From Nageia nagi (lineage: Eukaryota > Pinophyta): a stretch of DNA of 64,000 nucleotides. Position numbers and translations under genes: made by a program. The stretch spans positions 144,336,001 through 144,400,000 of the forward strand of contig JBITNC010000001.1 of the NCBI GenBank assembly GCA_050084985.1, read 5' to 3'. The notes beneath the pieces are model-generated. The model made no database searches, was not told the DNA's origin, and saw nothing but the letters and a program-made list of their open reading frames with translations. Below, piece by piece: positions 25,421 through 36,911 of the stretch (positions are counted from its first letter, which is position 1; the number at the start of each line of letters is the position of its first letter).

Positions 25421-27290
25421 TTGAGAAGAAGGTAGCAAGCTTCTTGGGTAGAAATATCATGTTCGATAATGTTATTGAGGATAATTTTTTAAAATGTATC
25501 TATGATTGATCTTATTGGTTCATAATTGGTTGAAATACAAGAAATCATGACAAGTTTCAAATTTGTGTTTAGCCTTTATTGAATACTTTTCAAATTATTT
25601 GAGTACTTCATTGATTGACATATATCCTTACAATCTATATTGGCTCTCCAAATAGAGAGAATATAAGGGTTGTGAATATTCAAGTAGTCATCATTACGAG
25701 GAGTGTATTTGGATTGACCATTTTTATATATTTAAAGCGTTGATTTCTCTTGTAGGTTCCAAGGTTCTTTGTAACAATATTCAACATATGCTCCTACTTT
25801 GCACAAGAATGTTTGCAATGTACATTTTGTATGTGTTGGATGTTGTTAACTAGTTCTTTGTAATTAGTAGCAAGGTTATTTAACATAATCATTTCTATGT
25901 TTAACAAATAAGAATCACAAATACCAATTCAATAAAATATATGATCTTACAATTGAGTTTGTTCATGGTTCTAACTTGATACATAGCTATCCAAGTATTT
26001 GATTGCATTTCGAATTGATTGGATATTATTCCATAAAAGGTTGGAATATCGGATGCACCTTTCAACCAAAAGAACCCATAGATATGATTAGAACCATTTT
26101 GTTACCATTCATACCTAGAGGAAGATATTGTTAGCTAGAAGTAAAAAAATAACATTTTATGCATAAAAATATCATGAACAATGTAATACATGTACCAAAA
26201 AGCACAAGCATCAAAGAGCTTGACTAGAATAGTTTCAAGGAATATAGTACATTTATGGTGCATGTAAATACTATAAGGTGTGGATTTTGAATTATATTTT
26301 ACACTCTTTATTTAAAAGCTTCTTGAGGATTTGTAGGTATGGTAGATGGCATGATATCATGCAAGTATGACCATTTTGTATCTATTGCATTGAGGGTAAA
26401 GAACATAGTAGGAAATCTAATTTGAATGATCATGTTTGAAATTTCAGCACCATAATAGTTCTAAAACATTTTTGTACCATGAATAGATGAGCCAAAATAT
26501 ATTAGATACATAATAAGCTTATCATTTAGCACATCCTTTAATCTTTATTGAAGGTCATCAATTGTGATTGGTTTAATCAAATCCTATATGTTAATAGGTA
26601 AAGATAGGTATTATTTCTTGACTCTAATGACTCTGAAGCATATTAAGTATAAAGTATCAAAACCTTAGGTGGTATGAAAATATGTTATCATGGTATCATA
26701 TAATATGGAGATCATATTCATGTAACTTGACTTCTTTTATGGGTTTTAATTGAATGATATCGTATCTATTGGAAATGAAATAGGAAATTCCATTAAAAAT
26801 AGCCCTTAAGTTTTGTATTCATATATGGGTGATAGAGAAATTTATGGTCATTCAATGGATGGAATTGGACATACTTCCTCTAGTTGCACTATTGATAGTA
26901 ATTGTTCAACCTCTCTATGTCCAAGGGAGAGATTCACAATATATAAACTTATTGAGTGAATGTTTTCCTATGCCATGTCATCATCTAAAACATCTATTTC
27001 CATGAGGTCTCCATAAACAAATTAAAGATATAGATACATGTACAAAAGTTTGGATATATTTATCGAAAAATCAATCAGTAATGATAATACAATTCCATTT
27101 GGCTGCACATCCCTCCAGTATGGATCATATGATATATTGTATTGCAATGCCTCATAAATGTGACTTTTGCTAACATGAAAATTATATTTTTGGTTGTTGA
27201 TATTCTTCTTGTTAACTATTATATATCTAATGTATTTATGTAACTTGGTAATTATGTTGCAACTATAGAAATATCTTATGAAAAGCAAAT
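25421..27290 (-). mobile_element. Helitron Rep/helicase-like protein fragment, decayed
   Basis: Minus-strand readings follow the order of plant Helitron N-terminal (Helitron-like) domains. YEYKTQGLFLMEFPISFP lies at about 26846-26757. FGSSIHGTKMFW and RFPTMFFTLNAIDTKWSYLH follow at about 26530-26340, then QNIIQNPHL. NHIYGFFWLKGASD lies near 26095-26045, RNDDYLNIHNPYILSIWRAN at about 25700-25616, and HDISTQEACYLLL at about 25480-25430. Intact proteins nick and strand-transfer DNA during rolling-circle transposition. The catalytic HUH motif is broken: minus strand at 26089-26075 reads H-I-Y-G where H-x-x-H is expected. Many stops are present. The C-terminal helicase is absent, replaced at 25420 by the dispersed repeat. 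No Helitron hairpin or CTRR end was found. Confidence 0.8.
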
Positions 27291-27825
27291 AGTGTGACTA
27301 TTGTATTTCAATTGATCATCCCTTGCATATGTAACCAAAATCATGTGGCTATCCAAAAGCAAACAAGTTATTCACCAAGGTTCATATTATTTGTTATAGA
27401 GAATCAATGGCCATATTTATATGAAATACACTTATAACAAGTGCAATGACCATCGTATTACCTTATTTTAAATCCTAGGTATTTTTATTTACACACAACA
27501 CATGTGGAAATGTTTTTAAGGTTATTTATTTTCGATCAAAAATTATTTCTCGTGGTCAAATATTTTGCAAGAAACACCATATGATATTGATTTTACAAAG
27601 TTATCTTAGATGTAGGTGCTTGCAAAGTGGGTGTATTAGACAAGGAGGATACATTATGGTTGGTTGTGGTATCAAGATGCATTTGATATATATCTCATCT
27701 TCTTGCTTTATTTATTTCTCTAATTGCTTGGTAACATGCATGAGTTCATTGATTTTTCTGATCCCTTCTTGCTTTTATTGCTTGATTTCCCATTTCCATG
27801 TATAGATATACTAAGGATGAATCCA
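27291..27825. other. Spacer between Helitron and gypsy remnants
   Basis: The 74-codon open frame 27581-27805 on the plus strand has no family signature. The minus strand may hold more decayed retroelement sequence. Nothing firm can be called. Confidence 0.35.
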
Positions 27826-28120
27826 TTATCTATGAACTCTAGTAACTAGGTGTGAACCTTCATCTATGATCCCAAAAACTTCTTTAAGTAGGAAACATGA
27901 AATATTGGATGAACCTTAAAAGACTCGGGTAACTCCAATTTGTATGTCATAGGTCCAATGCAATTTTGTAAGAGTCATAAAACTTTAGTGCTAATTTCTA
28001 TGGTCCTTTATTATTGAGAGATTTATAACAATATGACTAGATTCATAGGAAGACCATGTACACTTGGTATTTCATATGATGTTGAGCAATCTGCAAATTT
28101 TCCTTAAGAATATGGGGGAT
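27826..28120 (-). pseudogene. Ty3/gypsy integrase C-terminal end, decayed
   Basis: On the minus strand positions 28040-27860 read KLALKFYDSYKI, then after a frame change an ELPESFKVHPIFHVSYLKKFLG-like stretch. This is the conserved end of plant chromovirus integrases (KLxxKFxGPYxI, then YxLxLPxxxxxHPVFHVSxLK). It faces the copia pseudogene that starts at about 28125, so the two remnants are joined in opposite orientation. A following chromodomain could not be read. Internal frame changes show that it is dead. Confidence 0.7.
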
Positions 28121-28124
28121 GTAA

Positions 28125-31062
28125 TCTTGAGTGATAAATTCATTATCAATTAGAATAAGTGATTATGGAAGGATGAAGGTATTGACATGTGATGGTAGGA
28201 TGAAATCCCTCCTAGGTGTGATGTACATTTCTAATCTTATTAGAAATTTAATTTCTATAAACAAGATGAATGATGTAGATGTAGATTTTAGTTGCAATAA
28301 GACTTTATGCAAGATGGTACATGGATATATAATTTTGGTACAAGGGATTCGAGTTGAAACCTTATATAGGCTATTAGGAAGTGCTATGATTGATAAGCAT
28401 AAAAACTCATCTTTTTCTGAGTCTGAATTAGATGGGACTTTAAATGAAAATTGGAAACTTTAACATCAAATACTAGGATATATTGGAGAAAATGGATTGC
28501 ATAGTTTATACATGAAAGTTATGGTTGAAGGCCATCCTAATTAATGTTCAATGGATTTGGATTTCTATGAGAATTATATTTATGGTAAGTAGAATCAAAT
28601 GATGTTTTTGGATATGATCCTACAAGATCTAAAGGGGTGTTAGATATGATCTATAGTGATGTTTTTGGTCATATTATTGCATTATCCCTTGGAAAATTAG
28701 GGTATTATATTTTTTCATTGATTATTTTTCGAGGTATCCATGGATCTACTTGTTGAGAACAAGACTAATAAGAAAATCAAAATGTTGAGATCTAATAATG
28801 GAGGAGAGTATTGTTCCAATAAATTTAAAGAGTTGTGTAAAAAATGTGGAATTGCAAGGTAGAAGAATACTCCATATACACATGAACATAATGGAATGAT
28901 AGACAAACTGAATAGATATCTTATGGAAAAGGAAAGGAGCATGCTCAGTGGTGCTAGCTTGGCATAAGAATTATGGGCTGAGGTAATAGATACAACTTAC
29001 TACTTATTAAATTGATATCCTACATCAGCATTGCCTTATCAAACTCTATTTGAAGCATGGTTTGGTAAGAAACCCTCTCTATCATATATTAGAGTTTTTA
29101 GTTGTGATGCATATATATATATTCCAAAGGATAAAATGATTAAACTTGATAATAAGATTGTTAAATGTATATTTATTAGTTATAAATATAGAGTAAAAGG
29201 ATTTACTTTGCAATCTACAAACTAAAAGAATTGTTTATAGTAGAGATGTGTTTAGAGAAATGAAAAGTTATCCCAAGAAGGAAGTAACACAAAGGTGTAG
29301 TTTGAGATCATGGAAGATGAGTCCTTCTTAATGGAAGAAGAAGAAGAAGAACTAGAGTACATAGACCAATGTTTAGGAGATCAACATAAAAAAGGAGGAA
29401 ACCTGATAGGTATAGCCCACCTGATTTTTGTTCTTATTTTGCTTGTTATGTTATTGATGAATATCCTAGGATATTTAGAGAAGCAATTATTAATGAAGAG
29501 ATAAATTGTTGGGAAGATACCATGAATAAGGAAATAATGGCTCTTAAAAATAACAACACATGGGATTTGGTAGAATTTCCTACTGAAAGATAGGAAATTA
29601 GTTACAAATGGATCTTAAAGAAGAAGTAGAATGCTAAAAAAAATGTAGAAATATAAAGCTTTACTTGTTACCAAAGGTTATTATCAAGTAGAAGGAATTA
29701 GTTATGGTAAAGTATTTTCTCCTATTGTAAAGTTAACCTCCATAAGATTTCTTATATCTATGGTTACTACATTTGATCTAGAAGTTGAGAAAATGGGTGT
29801 AAAGAATGTATTTCTTGATGGAGATTTGGAGGAATAAATATATATGAGATAGTGTGAAGGATTTATCATTGAAGGAAAGGAGGATATTGTATTTAAGTTA
29901 AATAAATCTTTGTACAAACTGAAATAGTCACCTAGAATGTGGTATTCGACATTTGATACTTATATTTTAGAACTTGATGTTGTTCATAGTAATTCTAATC
30001 ATTATATATACATAAAAAAAATTGTAATGATCTTATTTTCAAAACATTGTATGTTGATGATATGTAACTAATTAGAAATAGTAAGAAAATGATCAATGTT
30101 CTAAAAACTCTGAGACCATAACAGTTTGGTATGAAAGACCTTGGCCCTATAAATTTTATTTTGGGCATGCAAATAAGTAGTGATTATTCAAATAGAAAGT
30201 TGTGGTTGAATCATAAAAGTATGTTGATATTATTTTGAATAGATTCAATATTAAGGATTACAAACCTATAACTACTCTTATTCCTTTAGCTAAAAAGTTA
30301 TCTACTAAATAATGTCTAAATATAGAAGAATATGTTGTGAAAATATCATGTGTCCCTTATACAAATATTGTAGAGAGTTCAATGTATGTCATGGTGTGTA
30401 CCAAACTAGATATTTACCATGTAGTGGGGGTTTTGAGCAGATATGATATATGCTTAAGATTAGTAAAGAGCATTAGAGTATTATAAAGGGGTTTTTCATA
30501 TATCAATACATAGTACAACTACTTTTTTAATATGTTATCAAGGAAAAAGAAAAGGAAAATATTTGGTTGTAGAAGATTTTGTTAATGCAGATTGAGTAGG
30601 AGATATTGACAAGAGAATACCTACAAGTGGCTATGTATTCAACTTTTTTGGATGAGCTATTGGGTAGATAAATGAAAGGCAAGTTGTTGTTATGATTTAA
30701 ACTATTAAAGCTAAGTACATGGTAGTCACTCATGTAAGTAAGGAAGAAATATGGTTGTAGAGATTATTTGTTGATATTGGGTTCATACAAGAAGATGTGA
30801 AGGTGAACTATGATAGATAAAGTGCTATATTTATGGCAAAGAACCTTTAATTTCATTCATGTACCAAGCATATTGATGATCAATATCACTTCATTAGGGA
30901 TATGACTTAACAAAAAAAAAGTATTTTTGGAGAAAGTGGATATAAAGGAAAATATTGTAAATGCTTTGACCAAACTTGTGAAAACTGAGAAATTCAAGTG
31001 GTGTATAGGAGATATGGACTTGGATAGCCCTAATTCTAATAATTAATATTTTTACATCTCTT
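28125..31062 (+). pseudogene. Ty1/copia polyprotein remnant, 5' truncated
   Basis: The plus strand encodes, in shifting frames, the second half of a Ty1/copia polyprotein. The N-terminal side is a pre-integrase region (28131-28463, open). The integrase core has LRSNNGGEY near 28790 and a HEHNGMIDKLNRYLMEK stretch near 28880. The integrase C side has LFEAWFGKKPSLSYIRVFSC (29040-29110). RT has GKVFSPIVKLTSIR near 29710 and an intact YVDD at 30050-30061 followed at once by a stop. RNase H ends with TKHIDDQYHFIRD near 30870. Gag, protease, PBS and 5' LTR are missing: the left end abuts an inverted gypsy fragment. About a dozen or more stops rule out function. Confidence 0.9.
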
Positions 31063-31075
31063 CTATAAAGGATTC

Positions 31076-31711
31076 AACAAGTGGGAGATTGTTGGGTGTG
31101 TCTTATCCTTTGCAGGAAATATCCTAATTAGAAACATTTTACTACAGGGAAAAAATGAAGGTCTTATACTAATCCAAAAAGGCTAAAATTTTAGATATGT
31201 ATTATACACATCTAGACCTTTCCAAAAGTTCTAAGAATTCATAAAATGAGGTTATAAACTAAAATATACAAGCTTTGTAAGTTGATTATTTTTTAGAAGA
31301 TTGCATTTATATTTTTCACATGGAGATAATTAGAGAGTATTATATGGGTGGTTTAACCCATGTTTTTATGTATATGGGTAATTTAACCCATGGTTACATG
31401 TAATTGTATGGTTTATTCTATGATTTATGGGTACAAATGGTTGTAAGCCATGGTATTGAGCCCATGGTATTCTAATACCATGTTGGGGTATTAGGGTTAT
31501 AAGAGTTTTTATATATTGATTATAATGTACCATTTTTGGTAATACAAAGTTGCATGTTGTAAACAATAATATAGAATAAGGAGTGACTCTTGCATGTTGG
31601 AGTAACCCATACTAGGTGAACCAAGGTAAATCCTGTTTTCATTTATGATTATGTATGATTTACTTCAATTTTGCATTATAATTCTAAAATAGGTTTGGAT
31701 AGGACTCTTCA
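31076..31711 (+). mobile_element. Polypurine tract and 3' LTR of the copia remnant
   Basis: Fifty bases after the RNase H end, AAGTGGGAGAT (a polypurine tract) is followed immediately by TGTTGGGTGTGTC. This is the expected junction with a copia LTR, placing the LTR start at 31090. Short near-repeats of ATGGGT(A/G)(A/G)TTTAACCCATG lie at 31345-31400. The right end is uncertain; a CTTCA at about 31707-31711 is a candidate. Without the 5' LTR this cannot be confirmed. Confidence 0.65.
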
Positions 31712-33345
31712 ATAATCTTGCATTAAGTGCATCCTTACATAAGATTTTCATAATCACAATTTTATTTCCAAAGTCGTGGAAAAGAATTCAATATGATTTT
31801 TTGTAGTAGCTCTTTAGTTAAATTTGCATTGATGAAGAATCTACCTTCCAGTAGTATAGTTTTATTTATACTAGTGGATTTGATTGTGCTTAATGCCTTA
31901 ATTACTTTTACAATTACAATGATAATATTCACATTCTATAATTATAGTGGTAATATTAGGAGTGAGGCCAAGATCAAAATGACCTCAATGTTTTCTTTTT
32001 TAAGCTAGAAAGATATATACCATTTTCAAAGAAATAATCCTTTCCTACCAAAGAACTAGGGATCTCTTTGTAAAAATCCTTCCATATCAAACTCTAAATT
32101 GAAATTGAAGAGTAGGAAATATTTGAAAAAGATGGAAATATCAATATGACCTTTGATTTTCCTTTCAAACTATTTCTATAATTCATCTTAGTTAGGTCAA
32201 CAACTAGTGAACTTACAAGCAATAAGAAATTTTTTTAAAGATTGCCTTACGATTCGATCATCTTATCTAGGATGGTAAGTGTGAAATACCATCTTTCTTT
32301 TTAGGATCGATATGAACATCTATAAGCATCTTTTCCCATTTGATGTTTCACAAACTTAAGTAGTTAGATAGAGTTTCTCTATATTTAGGTTATATCATGG
32401 GTTACAAATCCATAAGGAAATAGAAAGGGCAAGAAGAGTGGTTAAAGAGTAGAAGGAATATAGAAGGGTATCGAGACTATCGAAATGCACATAAAGAGAA
32501 AATTAAAATGATTATACCCTATGTTTTGAGAATTCAAAAATATATTTCCCATATTTTAAGCACATTGATATTTTTGAAGAGAGAGATATGAATTTAATAT
32601 TAGACTCATACATAATATCTTTATGTAATAAAATATTTAGATTCAAATTTAGTGAAAGAAAAGAGCTTAGAGAGATAATGAAAGTGGCTAGAGTATAAAT
32701 AAAAGTGCTCAAGTCAGTATTATAAATGTGAATTTATAATTTAAATATCAAATTCAAATTCTTTAATTATGATTAATTTGAAATAAATGCAAAATAAAAA
32801 GAAAACATGTTAATTGTTTCATATATTGAGGCTTGTAAAAATAGGTGATCATATGAGTTATATCTTCAAGGATTGTAATGAATGCTAAAGGAATATATTA
32901 TGAAGGAATGCAAATGGTTTTAAAGTTTGAAAAATGATTGTAATATATGAAATAATAGAGCTCTTAGCATATTTATGTTCTTTATCTAAGATAAATATGG
33001 CTTAAGATAAGGATTCATATGAGATCAATTAAATAAAAAAATATGATGTTCAGATATATGGAATGATTTATTAAAAAATAAATACACATAAAAATATTAA
33101 GTGATTATTCTTAATGCTTATCAACAAAATATTGCTACGACATTATTTATACATTCTAGACTACAACCTTTGCACTTGTTTTATACTAGCATGATGGTTT
33201 ATTTAGAACTTGTGAAAGTAAAACCTTCCTATATAATTTTCTATTTGATACAATTTTTAATAATTAATAAATTACAAAACGAAATTCATCTCATGTTGTA
33301 TATTCTATAAGAACATTATCTAAATATAACAATTTTGATAAAATA
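31712..33345. other. Unassigned AT-rich region
   Basis: Short open frames (31793-32008, 32512-32712, 33101-33310) show no signatures. No repeat or RNA gene was recognised. Confidence 0.4.
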
Positions 33346-33349
33346 ACAT

Positions 33350-33792
33350 AATAAAGAAAATTTTACCAAAATACTTTTTATATAAGTTCATAAAATTACG
33401 AAAATACCCTTCAATATTTGAGAATTTCAAAATTAACTTTATAAATTCATGAAATTACAAAAAACACCTCTCAATCTTTGACAATTATGAAAAAACTTTT
33501 AAAAGTTTACTAAATTACAAGAACACCCTTAACTTTTTTCAAATTAATTTAAAATTTTATAAAAAAAATTATAACAATTTAGAAATTTTATAATAACTTA
33601 AAATTTTATAGTAATCTAAATTTTTTTAATGTTCTAAAAATAAAATAAAATAAAAAGTAAAGATATTTTGTAATTTTGAAGTATTTCTAATTTTCAAATA
33701 TTGAAAAATATTTTTATAATTTCATAAACTTACAAAAGTATTTTTGTAATTTCATAAACTTATAAGAATATTTTGATAAGTTTCTCAATAAT
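33350..33792. repeat. Fold-back inverted repeat with internal ~60-bp tandem units
   Basis: The left arm (about 33350-33550) has three ~62-bp units built on TTCATRAAATTACRAAAAYACCC. The right arm (about 33655-33792) carries the reverse-complement motif, for example GTATTTTTGTAATTTCATAA, at least twice. The outermost ~50 bp of each arm pair well, so the DNA could fold into a long imperfect hairpin. It has no coding content. It may be a fold-back or MITE-type element, about 500 bp upstream of the receptor-kinase gene. No target duplication was identified. Confidence 0.6.
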
Positions 33793-34233
33793 AAACATAA
33801 GCAAAAGCACCTTTATCAACTAGTAATTTTTTTATGACAAATCTTTTTTTCACGCAAGGAATCTAAGTAGACTCATGAGAGGATGTCAAGGTGAAAGAAT
33901 CAACCGTCAAAGGCAAGGAGATTTAATATGGATATCTTATCTTATTTTTGAATTTTAATGGGATAAAAAAATATTTGACTATTCCACACCTCTAGATGGT
34001 AGATTTTGTCCCACTACGACTCAAAAGCTGTTTCTTTCCAAGGCATCATACACATAAAGTTCTCCAATCAAGACTCTCGCCCTCCATAATCTTTTACCCA
34101 AAACACTCTATTCAATATCCAACGTCTGCGCTTTCGTCGCCGTGACGGAACGGTAGAACTGGTAGACTTTACTCATTACGTTGAGTTTTAATATATGGGA
34201 GTTGATTCTTCATCTTAGGCATCACCTCCATGT

Positions 34234-34240
34234 TATATAA
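34234..34240 (+). promoter_or_regulatory. TATA box of the lectin receptor kinase gene
   Basis: TATATAA lies 45 bp upstream of the start codon, in a less AT-rich stretch. A start site about 30 bp downstream would give a very short leader of roughly 15-25 nt. The position is inferred from sequence only, and other start sites further upstream are possible. Confidence 0.5.
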
Positions 34241-34284
34241 ATGGGAAATTAGAGTCATAATATGATTATCTTTCAGAAGAAATT

Positions 34285-36297
34285 ATGATGTCTCTTGAGA
34301 AGATGATCACATTTTCTCTTTGGCTCCTGTTGTCATGGCCGTTGGTTGCCACCAAGACCTTCATCTTCAACGAGTTCAACAAATCAAGTGTGTTATTGAT
34401 AGGGGATGCTTTCATACAATCTGAACAAGTGCTCACCCTTACAAATCATTCTCGGCGTTCGGTAGGTCGAGCTCTATACCCAACGCCTGTAAGACTGAAG
34501 AAGAGCAATAGTAGTAACACGGTCGTTTCTTTCAGTACAAGCTTTGTGTTTTCAGCTGTGGTTCCTCCTCAAGACTCTGGTGGGCATGGGCTGGCTTTCA
34601 TCATCACTCCTTCAAAGTCCCTCAATGGCGCCACAGCATCCGAGTACCTTGGCTTACTCAATACTACGACAAATGGACTCGAATCCAACCATCTATTTGC
34701 AGTGGAATTCGACACACATTTGGACGTTGAATTTGAGGATATCGATGAAAACCATGTTGGCGTCGATCTCAACAGCCTGAAGTCTTTCCATTCTCAGCCT
34801 GCAGCCTATTGGATGGATGGAAACAGTCGGAAATTGGATCTCAAAAGTGGAGATAATATCCAAGCCTGGATCGATTACGATCATCTGCAGGACCAGCTTA
34901 ATGTCACTCTTGCATTCGCCGGGATGAAGAAGCCTACGAAGCCACTGGTGTCCGTAACAAAATTCAATCTATCTGGAGTTGTGAGAGAAGAGATGTATGT
35001 GGGGTTTTCGTCCGCTACAGGATTCGGAAACGTTGAAGGCCATCATATTCTCCGCTGGAGCTTCAGCACGGACGGTGAGGCGCCGGTTCTTGATCTCTCC
35101 GGTCTCCCCTCTTTTGTCAGAAAGAAGCCCATCACTCAGTCCCCTACCTTCAAAGCGGCTATTGCCGTAGCAGCTCTGGTTGCACTTATGGTCCCTAGTT
35201 GGTTTGGGTTTCGTTGGCTGAGGAAGCGGAGGATCAGAGAATCTATTGAGGCGTGGGAGTTGGAGTATTGGCCTCACAGGATTTCCTACAACGAGCTAGT
35301 TGCCGCCACACAAGGGTTCCGACAGATCTTGGGTTTTGGGGGTTTCGCTACGGTTTACAAGGGCATTCTTCCCAGAAACCGAGTCGAAGTTGCAGTGAAA
35401 TGCATCACGAAGGACTCCGCCCAGGGAATGAAGGATTTTCTAGCCGAAATTTTGAGTGTGGGTCGTCTCCAGCACAGGAACGTGGTTCAGTTACAAGGAT
35501 GGTGCAGGAAGAATAACAAGCTCTTCATCGTCTACGATTTCATGCCAAACGGAAGCCTTGATAAGATGATATTCGGGAACCCAAAGGAGGTTCTCTCCTG
35601 GCCTCAACGCTACGCTATCCTTAAGGACATAGCGACGGGGCTCTTGTATCTTCATGAGCAATTCGATCAGAAGGTTGTTCATAGAGACGTCAAATCCAGC
35701 AATGTGCTGCTGGATTCGGAGCTCAATGCCAAGTTGGGGGATTTTGGGCTTGCTCGTCTATATGACCATACTCAAAATCCACAAACAACTCGGGTAGTGG
35801 GAACAGTTGGATATATTGCCCCGGAATTTATCCAGACAGGCAAGGTATCTCCAAAATCTGACGTATTCAGCTTTGGGATTGTTGTGCTCGAAGTCGCGTG
35901 TGGAAGGAGGCCTATTGACCAATCCAAGAGCCTGGACCAAGTTGTTCTGGTAGATTGGGTGAGGTTTTTGCATAAGAGAGGAAAACTGCTGGATTCTGTG
36001 GATCCAAATCTCGATGGCAAATTCGACGAAGAAGAAGTAGAGAGAGTGCTTAGAGTGGGGCTTTATTGTTCTCATCCTCTGCCAGAATTGAGGCTTGGGA
36101 TTAGAAGAGTGCTACAGATACTGGAAGGGCAAGCTCCACTTCCAGACTATGAGATCCCTTGCCCATCTTCACTAGAAATGAATTCTGAGCAAAACAGCTA
36201 TATTGTGGATGCAACTGTTGAAGCAGAACCTTCATCATTACCATTTTCTCTGAAGTCCGGGGATTACGAAGATTCTGATAACCAGGTAGGCAGATAG
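34285..36297 (+). CDS. L-type lectin-domain receptor-like kinase (LecRK), intact
   Basis: This 670-residue intronless gene encodes a plasma-membrane receptor kinase. Residues 1-23 form a signal peptide with a hydrophobic core (FSLWLLLSWPLVA). Residues ~25-275 are a legume-lectin-like ectodomain (GHGLAFIITPS, LFAVEFDTHLD, HVGVDLNS, VGFSSATGFG). Residues ~291-311 are a membrane helix followed by basic RKRR. Residues ~345-620 are the kinase: P-loop GFGGFATVYKG from G350, VAVK with Lys372, HRDVKSSN with catalytic Asp468, DFG Asp486, then APE. All key residues are present, so activity is expected. Family members sense extracellular ligands and signal in defence or development; the ligand here is unknown. 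A second ATG lies one codon later. The gene is visibly GC-richer than the surrounding DNA, and its neighbours are only repeats. Confidence 0.97.
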   Translation: MMSLEKMITFSLWLLLSWPLVATKTFIFNEFNKSSVLLIGDAFIQSEQVLTLTNHSRRSVGRALYPTPVRLKKSNSSNTVVSFSTSFVFSAVVPPQDSGGHGLAFIITPSKSLNGATASEYLGLLNTTTNGLESNHLFAVEFDTHLDVEFEDIDENHVGVDLNSLKSFHSQPAAYWMDGNSRKLDLKSGDNIQAWIDYDHLQDQLNVTLAFAGMKKPTKPLVSVTKFNLSGVVREEMYVGFSSATGFGNVEGHHILRWSFSTDGEAPVLDLSGLPSFVRKKPITQSPTFKAAIAVAALVALMVPSWFGFRWLRKRRIRESIEAWELEYWPHRISYNELVAATQGFRQILGFGGFATVYKGILPRNRVEVAVKCITKDSAQGMKDFLAEILSVGRLQHRNVVQLQGWCRKNNKLFIVYDFMPNGSLDKMIFGNPKEVLSWPQRYAILKDIATGLLYLHEQFDQKVVHRDVKSSNVLLDSELNAKLGDFGLARLYDHTQNPQTTRVVGTVGYIAPEFIQTGKVSPKSDVFSFGIVVLEVACGRRPIDQSKSLDQVVLVDWVRFLHKRGKLLDSVDPNLDGKFDEEEVERVLRVGLYCSHPLPELRLGIRRVLQILEGQAPLPDYEIPCPSSLEMNSEQNSYIVDATVEAEPSSLPFSLKSGDYEDSDNQVGR

Positions 36298-36437
36298 GCG
36301 AATCCGGTAACATGATAGATGGTATGTATCTTCCGTGTACTGTGGCTTAATGTAGGTAAAGTTCAATGCTTGCTTGGTTGATGACTTCCTTTTTCTCTTG
36401 AAATACATTTGTGGCACAAAAGAAAAAGTAAAGAGAC
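36298..36437 (+). other. 3' untranslated region of the receptor kinase gene
   Basis: This is the stretch between the stop codon and the start of the duplicated flank. It is transcribed if the poly(A) signal at 36580 is used. There is no coding content of its own. Confidence 0.45.
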
Positions 36438-36911
36438 AATGTAAGTCAATGTACGTTGTTTTCTTCTTGAAAACGTTTTTCTATTCTAAAATTATGTTTA
36501 AGTGGCGTTACATAATTTCTCTTTTGTAAGTGTACGGTAACTTTGGAGTGTGATATGTGCATTGACTGATCTGATTTGGAATAAAAAAATGAGATGTGCA
36601 TGAGCAAAGCTAGGTGGTCTTCCACGTGATATGAACAATTTCTTTTTATATTTAAGCCTTTAAAAGATGAGAAGTGGTTTGATGGAGAATGTTAGGGCTG
36701 ATTTACTTGATTCAAAAGCGAGAAATTAGTTGATGTCTTTGTGCTTAACAAAATTTTTATATTAAAGAAATAAACATTGAAGAAAGTTCATAGATTGATT
36801 TTTATTGGATACTTTTGAAGATGGTGATAATTTTAGATTAATAAAGAAATAAAAGAGTCAAAATTTAAATAAAGTTTTTTTTTTTTTTTGGATAAAAATA
36901 AGATATTGTAT
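36438..36911 (+). repeat. Duplicated 3' flank of the receptor kinase, copy 1
   Basis: This ~474-bp segment starts 140 bp after the LecRK stop codon and recurs almost unchanged at 45881-46355. Shared landmarks include TTGAAAACGTTTTT, GGTCTTCCACGTGATATGAA and the long T run at ~36878-36891. It marks the left end of the large duplicated unit. In copy 2 it is joined directly to DNA matching 40645 onward, so the 3.7 kb at 36912-40644 is missing there. Confidence 0.95.
36580..36585 (+). terminator. Possible poly(A) signal of the receptor kinase
   Basis: An AATAAA hexamer lies 283 bp after the stop codon, a normal distance for a plant 3' end. The same motif is present in the duplicated copy at 45881-46355, where it lies near no gene. 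Confidence 0.4.

Noticed and set aside
34544-36313. Several 60-105-codon frames on both strands inside the receptor kinase gene
   Set aside because: They are shadows of the GC-richer LecRK coding sequence in other frames and have no start context or family signature.
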